Source of the DNA: Paludibacteraceae bacterium
GTDB taxonomy: Bacteria; Bacteroidota; Bacteroidia; Bacteroidales; Paludibacteraceae
Assembly (NCBI GenBank): GCA_017960065.1
Contig: JAGCZK010000177.1
Coordinates: 1 to 9,810 of the forward strand
Length of the DNA stretch: 9,810 bases
Direction of reading: 5' to 3'
The translations under genes were made by a program, and so were the position numbers. This document shows, one piece after another, positions 5,767 to 9,810 of this stretch (within the stretch, counting starts at the first letter, position 1; each line of letters opens with the position of its first letter). The notes under the pieces were generated by a model. It made no database searches. It saw nothing but the letters and a program-made list of their open reading frames with translations, and was not told where the DNA came from.

Positions 5767-8325
5767 ATGAAAATCCCTGTAAGCAATGTCAATTACCCCA
5801 ATTGGCGTCCAGTAAACGTGAAATTTCACGTTCCTGCAGAATTTCAGAAACTGCAGGAAATCGCTAAGAACCTTTGGTGGGTTTGGAACAGCGAAGCCGT
5901 AGAACTCTTTCAAGAGATGAATCCCGAATTGTGGAGCCAGGTCGGCGAAAATCCGGTGGTGTTCCTGCAAAAGCTGACAAGCGAGCAATACGCCAAATTG
6001 GGCCAAAACGCCGAATTTATGGCGCGTATGGACAGTGTCTATAAGAAATTTGGCGCCTACATGGCCGCCAAACCCAACACCGCCGTTCCTTCGGTGGCAT
6101 ATTTCAGCATGGAGTACGGTTTGACCGACATCCTCAAAATCTATTCGGGTGGTCTGGGCGTGTTGGCCGGCGACTACCTGAAGGAGGCCAGCGACTGCAA
6201 CGTCGATATGATCGCAGTCGGTTTCCTGTACCGCTACGGATACGTTACCCAATCGTTGTCGATGAACGGCGAGCAGATTGCCGTTTACGATGCCCAACAG
6301 TTCGAAACCCTGCCCATCGAGCAGTGCTTTGAACCCGACGGCACCCCGGCCACCATTTCGGTGGCTTATCCGGGCCGCGACATCTACGCCAACTTGTGGC
6401 GTGTGCATGTGGGCCGTGTCGATTTGATCCTGTTGGATACCGACACCACCCTCAACAATGAGGGCGACCGCACCATTACCTACCAACTCTACGGCGGCGA
6501 CAACGAGCACCGTTTGAAACAAGAGATCATGTTGGGTATCGGTGGTATCGCCGCACTCAAGAAACTGGGCATTGAAAAAGACGTTTATCACTGCAACGAA
6601 GGCCACGCCGCCTTCTTGAACGTGCAACGCCTGATCGACCTGATGAAAAACCAGGGCTTGAGCTTCAACGAAGCCAAAGAAGTCGTTCGCGCTTCGGGCT
6701 TGTTCACCACCCACACGCCGGTTCCCGCCGGTCACGACAAATTCGACGAAGGCCTCTTCCAAGGCTATATGTCGGGCTTTGCCAAAGAACTGGGTCTCGA
6801 ATGGTCCGACTTTATGAACATGGGCCGCGAGGTACCGGGCGACCTGACCGAAAAATTCTCGGTAACGGTATTTGCCTGCAACACCTGCCAGGAAGTCAAC
6901 GGTGTGAGCTGGTTGCACGGCCGCGTGTCGCAAAACATGTTCAAACGCATTTGGGAGGGCTACTTCCCCGAAGAGTCGCATGTCAGCTGGGTAACCAACG
7001 GTGTGCACTATCCGACGTGGTCGGCTCCCGAATGGAAGCGTCTGCACGAAAAGGCGTTCGGACACGAATTCCTGAGCGACCAGTCGAACACCAAATACTG
7101 GGAACAGATTTACAATGTACCCGATGAGGAGATTTGGGAGACCCGCAAGGCCTTGAAGGAGAAACTGGTCCGCTACATCAAATCCAAATTCAAAATCCAA
7201 TGGCTCAAGAGCCAGAACGACCCGTCGCGTATCGTAAGCGTGTTGGAGAAAATCAACCCCGAAGCCTTGACCATCGGTTTCGGCCGTCGTTTCGCCACCT
7301 ACAAACGTGCCCACCTGTTGTTTACCGACCTCGAACGTCTGTCGCGTATCGTGAACAACCCAAAATATCCGGTTCAATTCATCTTTACCGGTAAGGCACA
7401 CCCGGCCGACGGTGGTGGCCAACGCCTGATCCAAAACATCATCGAGATCTCGCGTCGTCCCGAATTCCTGGGCAAAATCATCTTCCTCGAAAACTACGAC
7501 ATGGCTTTGGCCAAACGTTTGATTTCGGGTGTGGATATCTGGTTGAATACGCCGACCCGTCCGTTGGAAGCCTCCGGTACTTCTGGCGAAAAAGCCGAAA
7601 TGAACGGTGTGCTCAACTTCTCGGTGCTCGACGGTTGGTGGTACGAAGGCTACCGCGAAGGTGCCGGCTGGGCCCTGACCGACAAGCGTACCTATCAAAA
7701 CCAGGCACATCAGGACCAACTCGACGCTGCCACGATTTACAACATGCTCGAGAATGAAATCGTTCCCCTGTACTTTGCCAATAACAGCAAGGGCTACTCG
7801 CCCGAGTGGGTACAGTACATCAAGAACTCGTTCGCCCAAATCGCTCCGATTTACACGACCAAGCGTATGTTGGACGATTATATCGACCGTTTCTATGCCA
7901 AACAGGCCAAACGCGCCAATGTCCTGAAGGCCGACAACTTTGCCAAGGCAAAAGCCATCGTGGCCTGGAAGGAGAAAGTGGCTTCGGTGTGGGACAGCAT
8001 CGAAATCCTATCGAGCACCAACGTGGGCGAAATCCAAACGGAAGCCGGCAAGAAAATCAGCCTCGAGACCGTGGTGGATGTAAAAGACGCTTCGTTGCTC
8101 GACAGCTTTGGTGTCGAACTGGTGACGACGGTGACCGAAGAGGGCGTGGACAAGTTCTTCAGCGTTCGCGAACTCAATTTGACCAAGAAAGCCGGTACGG
8201 TGTTGACCTTCAACCTCGAATTTGTTGCGAAGGAAGCCGGTGCCTACAAATCGGCCTTCCGTCTGTATCCGAAGTCGGCCGATCTGCCTCACCGTCAGGA
8301 CTTCTGTTTCGTACGCTGGTTCTAA
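5767..8325 (+). CDS. glgP: Alpha-glucan (glycogen/starch) phosphorylase, GT35 family with N-terminal DUF3417 domain
   Basis: This enzyme removes glucose units from alpha-1,4-glucans with inorganic phosphate, giving glucose-1-phosphate in the cytoplasm. The protein has 852 residues, normal for the DUF3417-containing 'alpha-glucan family phosphorylase' branch. The N-terminal domain (about 1-110) has the characteristic NLWWVWNSEA (35-44). Catalytic-domain landmarks are GGLGVLAGD (128-136), HCNEGHAAF (275-283), THTPVPAGHD (315-324), FGRRFATYKR (505-514), TGKAHPADGGG (541-551) and the pyridoxal phosphate site SGEKAEMNG, with Lys609 as the expected Schiff-base lysine. A beta-rich tail follows from about residue 740. 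No glg neighbours are present; it is a single-gene unit with its own promoter and terminator. An 18-bp perfect palindrome lies at codons 17-22. Confidence 0.96.
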   Translation: MKIPVSNVNYPNWRPVNVKFHVPAEFQKLQEIAKNLWWVWNSEAVELFQEMNPELWSQVGENPVVFLQKLTSEQYAKLGQNAEFMARMDSVYKKFGAYMAAKPNTAVPSVAYFSMEYGLTDILKIYSGGLGVLAGDYLKEASDCNVDMIAVGFLYRYGYVTQSLSMNGEQIAVYDAQQFETLPIEQCFEPDGTPATISVAYPGRDIYANLWRVHVGRVDLILLDTDTTLNNEGDRTITYQLYGGDNEHRLKQEIMLGIGGIAALKKLGIEKDVYHCNEGHAAFLNVQRLIDLMKNQGLSFNEAKEVVRASGLFTTHTPVPAGHDKFDEGLFQGYMSGFAKELGLEWSDFMNMGREVPGDLTEKFSVTVFACNTCQEVNGVSWLHGRVSQNMFKRIWEGYFPEESHVSWVTNGVHYPTWSAPEWKRLHEKAFGHEFLSDQSNTKYWEQIYNVPDEEIWETRKALKEKLVRYIKSKFKIQWLKSQNDPSRIVSVLEKINPEALTIGFGRRFATYKRAHLLFTDLERLSRIVNNPKYPVQFIFTGKAHPADGGGQRLIQNIIEISRRPEFLGKIIFLENYDMALAKRLISGVDIWLNTPTRPLEASGTSGEKAEMNGVLNFSVLDGWWYEGYREGAGWALTDKRTYQNQAHQDQLDAATIYNMLENEIVPLYFANNSKGYSPEWVQYIKNSFAQIAPIYTTKRMLDDYIDRFYAKQAKRANVLKADNFAKAKAIVAWKEKVASVWDSIEILSSTNVGEIQTEAGKKISLETVVDVKDASLLDSFGVELVTTVTEEGVDKFFSVRELNLTKKAGTVLTFNLEFVAKEAGAYKSAFRLYPKSADLPHRQDFCFVRWF
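5815..5859. repeat. 18-bp perfect palindrome overlapping a 9-bp inverted repeat, inside the start of glgP
   Basis: AACGTGAAATTTCACGTT (5815-5832) is a perfect dyad with no spacer. It overlaps by two bases the left arm of a second dyad, TTCCTGCAG (5831-5839) and CTGCAGGAA (5851-5859), with an 11-nt loop. Both lie in codons 17-31 of glgP, about 90-135 nt downstream of the -7 element. They could be an operator or an mRNA structure; no function is shown by sequence alone. Confidence 0.55.
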
Positions 8326-8345
8326 ACCAACGACGCAACTGCTAT

Positions 8346-8420
8346 ACAAAAAAGGCTCTGGAGCAATTCCAGAGCCTTTTTTGTGTGTGGTAATTTGGAG
8401 TGAGTGTCGAGTAAGCCGAG
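8346..8420. repeat. Left copy of a ~75-80 bp terminator-containing direct repeat
   Basis: This segment aligns with 9583-9662 in the same orientation. Both copies have an A-run, GGCTC, CAATTCC, GAGCC, a T-run, and then a shared tail reading GTGGTAA-TTGGAGT-AGTGT-GA-TAAGCCGAG with four substitutions over 34 positions. Overall identity is roughly 85% by hand alignment, with a few-base gap after the T-run. Together the copies bracket the AT-rich secreted-protein gene. Confidence 0.75.
8348..8382 (+). terminator. Rho-independent terminator of glgP (probably bidirectional)
   Basis: GGCTCTGGA (8354-8362) pairs perfectly with TCCAGAGCC (8368-8376) around the loop GCAAT. The flanking six A and six T residues extend the stem to 15 bp and give a U-tract on either strand. 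It begins 22 nt after the glgP stop and could also end the minus-strand gene whose stop is at 8431. Confidence 0.92.
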
Positions 8421-8430
8421 AGTGCGTGCG

Positions 8431-9429
8431 CTAAAAAATCCGAATTTTCTTTGTAATATGTTTATCGCCTTGTACAATACTTAACAAATAGATTCCGTTT
8501 GCTACAGAACGGATGTCCATTTCATTTTCCTCGGTCTCGCATATAAGTTCTCCTTTAATGGAAAACAATAGAAGTTTGTCTACAGGAGAGAGTGTGTTAA
8601 TAGTTAAAATACCTTTATTCATCAAAACATCCAACTTCAAGTCAGAATCTGACAGTTCTGTTTCAGAAACTACAATATCACTTTCTGGAAGCGGAAATTT
8701 GTCAAAACATGAAGTAAGCTGATTATCCAAATATAAAATATCATCTTTGTGTTTAACACAACCTAATCGCCCCCGTCTCATCGCGATGTAGCCACACTCA
8801 CTACAATCAGCATGGAGATAGAAATCGTATGTACAGAATGTTCCAAAAAAACCGTCGCTACAACCATACATTTCATTCCATACGATATCCGGTGCATAAG
8901 GATTTGAGGTAGGTTGCAGTCTGACGATACGATTTCCATCCTTTAAAGTAGATTCTATGCTACGTGCAGTTCCATATCCGTATTGGTCTACAGTAAATAT
9001 GGGATAGTTGTTTATGTGAACTATGTAAGGGTTCCAATATTCATTATTAGGCCTGCATGCAGCAAAAGAATACTTAACTTCAAGTTTGTCAGGATAAAAA
9101 TCATAAAGCAGGATTTCTCCATCAATCGGCTTGTCACAATCATCTTGACGTAAATAGATTTTATATCCATCCTTACGGATCAGTCCGATCAGCATGTCTT
9201 CAGAGCTATATGTAGTATCAGCCATTAAATATAACTTATAGTAGGTCAAACCATCTACGACACTATCATTTGTGGTTCCAATGATAACTTGTTCAGCTAT
9301 TTCACTGTTGTAAACTTCCATCTGGCTCCAAATCGTGCTGTCCATGGGAAATTTACACTCACTCTGCTGTGCTGACATTGACATGAGTATGCCAATCCAA
9401 ATAACGATTGTAAAAATTGACTTCTTCAT
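8431..9429 (-). CDS. Secreted cysteine-rich protein with T9SS type A sorting domain, function unknown
   Basis: The protein has 332 residues. The N-terminus MKKSIFTIVIWIGILMSMSA is a clear Sec signal peptide, with likely cleavage after Ala20 (MSA|QQ). The last ~65 residues (LDVLMNKGILTINTL, then LLLFSIKGELI, then SVANGIYLLSI and KHITKKIRIF) have the beta-strand pattern of a type A C-terminal sorting signal, so the protein should cross the outer membrane through the type IX system. The middle contains DGLTYYKLYLM (59-69), LIRKDGYKIYLRQ (83-95) and GEILLYDFYPD (104-114), a pattern seen in many Bacteroidales T9SS cargos of unknown role. Ten cysteines are present in the full protein (25, 98, 125, 190, 199, 209, 212, 224, 241, 297). 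Base composition is about 38-40% GC by eye, far below its neighbours, suggesting separate ancestry. No enzyme motif is recognised. Confidence 0.85.
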   Translation of the reverse strand: MKKSIFTIVIWIGILMSMSAQQSECKFPMDSTIWSQMEVYNSEIAEQVIIGTTNDSVVDGLTYYKLYLMADTTYSSEDMLIGLIRKDGYKIYLRQDDCDKPIDGEILLYDFYPDKLEVKYSFAACRPNNEYWNPYIVHINNYPIFTVDQYGYGTARSIESTLKDGNRIVRLQPTSNPYAPDIVWNEMYGCSDGFFGTFCTYDFYLHADCSECGYIAMRRGRLGCVKHKDDILYLDNQLTSCFDKFPLPESDIVVSETELSDSDLKLDVLMNKGILTINTLSPVDKLLLFSIKGELICETEENEMDIRSVANGIYLLSIVQGDKHITKKIRIF

Positions 9430-9433
9430 GGCA

Positions 9434-9508
9434 TTACTTTTTAATGATTAGTTTCTTTGCAAATAACGATATTGCCAGCAATATTATTTTTGAGGAAATG
9501 TCTTTCAT
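9434..9508 (-). CDS. Possible 24-codon leader or relic ORF upstream of the T9SS gene
   Basis: An ATG-to-TAA frame encodes a hydrophobic, lysine-rich peptide starting MKDISSKIILLAISLF and ending AKKLIIKK. It ends 4 nt before the ATG of the secreted-protein gene. Its last residues resemble the terminal strand of T9SS sorting domains, so it could be a decayed remnant of an upstream cargo gene. It could equally be a leader peptide or a chance frame in AT-rich DNA. No ribosome binding site is evident. Confidence 0.2.
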   Translation of the reverse strand: MKDISSKIILLAISLFAKKLIIKK

Positions 9509-9582
9509 GTTGCAATTTTAGATTATAATTTTCAAAAATCCAAATAAAATCTGTTCTATTATAAAAAGCCCCGTATTTACAC
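9509..9582. other. AT-rich upstream region of the T9SS gene, no consensus promoter
   Basis: On the minus strand this stretch holds two TATAAT-like strings and two TATTTG strings, but no clean TAnnTTTG element. I could not assign a promoter. Composition matches the adjacent low-GC gene, so it probably belongs to the same acquired segment. Confidence 0.3.
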
Positions 9583-9662
9583 ACAAAAAAAGGCTCAGAG
9601 ACAATTCCTGAGCCTTTTTTGTAAGTAAGTGGTAAATTGGAGTAAGTGTAGACTAAGCCGAG
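9583..9662. repeat. Right copy of the ~80 bp terminator-containing direct repeat
   Basis: This copy is homologous to 8346-8420 in the same orientation. Within the hairpin, the fifth-position change from CTCT...AGAG in the left copy to CTCA...TGAG here is a compensatory base-pair swap. It ends 4 nt beyond the response-regulator stop codon. Confidence 0.75.
9585..9620 (-). terminator. Rho-independent terminator of the response regulator gene (bidirectional shape)
   Basis: GGCTCAG (9592-9598) pairs with CTGAGCC (9608-9614). Flanking A and T runs lengthen the stem, and the loop is 9 nt with possible extra weak pairs. On the minus strand the U-tract comes from the A-run at 9585-9591, about 47 nt after the response-regulator stop. 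Confidence 0.85.
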
Positions 9663-9666
9663 CCTT

Positions 9667-9810
9667 TCAGTCGCTGGTGTCGAAGCAGTAGCCGAATCCC
9701 TGGCGCGTGCGCAAGTTTTTGTCGTAGGGCACAATTTTGCGGCGCAGGCGGGTGATGTTGACATCGACCGTGCGGTCCGAAACTTCCGACTCGTCATTCC
9801 ATACGGTGGC
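9667..9810 (-). CDS. OmpR/PhoB-type response regulator, C-terminal DNA-binding end only
   Basis: Only the last 47 codons lie in the window; the frame runs in from the right edge and stops with TGA at 9669-9667. The visible part reads ATVWNDESEVSDRTVDVNIT, then RLRRKI and TRQGFGYCFD. This is the recognition helix (SDRTVDVNITRLRRKI) and C-terminal hairpin (TRQGFGYCF) of the winged-helix domain of OmpR/PhoB response regulators. The second hairpin strand usually ends G-Y-x-F, as here. The receiver domain and any partner histidine kinase would lie outside the window, so its signal is unknown. GC content and codon use match the chromosomal genes, not the low-GC T9SS gene beside it. Confidence 0.9.
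   Translation of the reverse strand, partial: ATVWNDESEVSDRTVDVNITRLRRKIVPYDKNLRTRQGFGYCFDTSD

Noticed and set aside
5752..7839. A 695-codon open frame antisense to glgP
   Set aside because: Same reason: it mirrors a clear GT35 gene, is rich in His, Val and Phe as antisense frames often are, and has no promoter or domain support.
8431..9429. A transposon or insertion sequence between glgP and the response regulator
   Set aside because: No transposase, no terminal inverted repeats and no short target duplication were seen. The flanking repeats are diverged terminator elements, and the gene encodes a secreted protein.
9441..9797. A 118-codon minus-strand frame covering the right end
   Set aside because: Its first half overlaps the response-regulator winged helix in another frame, and its second half runs through a terminator and AT-rich intergenic DNA.
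1..9810. CRISPR array, toxin-antitoxin pair, phage genes or a defence system
   Set aside because: No spaced repeat array, nuclease, methylase, integrase or phage structural gene could be recognised on either strand.

Overview
The window looks like a chromosomal segment of a Bacteroidota species, most likely in the order Bacteroidales. The evidence is several -7 elements of the Bacteroidetes type (TAnnTTTG) in front of genes, weak or absent Shine-Dalgarno sequences, Bacteroidetes-type proteins (DUF4494, a GT35 phosphorylase with a DUF3417 head), and a protein carrying a type IX secretion sorting tail. The bulk is moderately GC-rich by eye (about 55%). One gene near the right end is clearly AT-rich.

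Layout. Positions 1-1116 (minus strand) hold DUF4494 followed by a DUF554 membrane protein that runs off the left edge. The two are separated by 5 nt. Divergent promoters lie at 1117-1217. Positions 1218-5349 (plus strand) form a tight four-gene operon: peptide chain release factor 3 (prfC), an S1/winged-helix RNA-binding protein of the CvfB family, a DUF47/PhoU-like protein and a PiT-family phosphate transporter. Gaps are 6 and 12 nt, followed by an 8-nt overlap. tRNA-His(GUG) follows at 5436-5509 with its own promoter and a strong hairpin terminator. Positions 5767-8325 (plus strand) encode an alpha-glucan phosphorylase with its own promoter and a strong terminator. Positions 8431-9429 (minus strand) encode a low-GC, secreted, cysteine-rich protein of unknown function with a T9SS sorting domain. 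It lies between two diverged direct copies of an ~80 bp terminator-containing repeat. The last 144 nt are the 3' end of an OmpR/PhoB-type response regulator on the minus strand.

How the genes work together. DUF47 plus PiT form a recognised low-affinity phosphate uptake pair. RF3 and the CvfB-like protein both act around RNA and translation, so the operon mixes translation and phosphate functions. Glycogen phosphorolysis by the phosphorylase uses inorganic phosphate, but it is transcribed separately. Nothing here amounts to a clear new multi-gene system. The most unusual signals are the low-GC T9SS gene cassette between repeats, an 18-bp perfect palindrome inside the start of the phosphorylase gene, and a tandem U-U mismatch in the tRNA-His acceptor stem.
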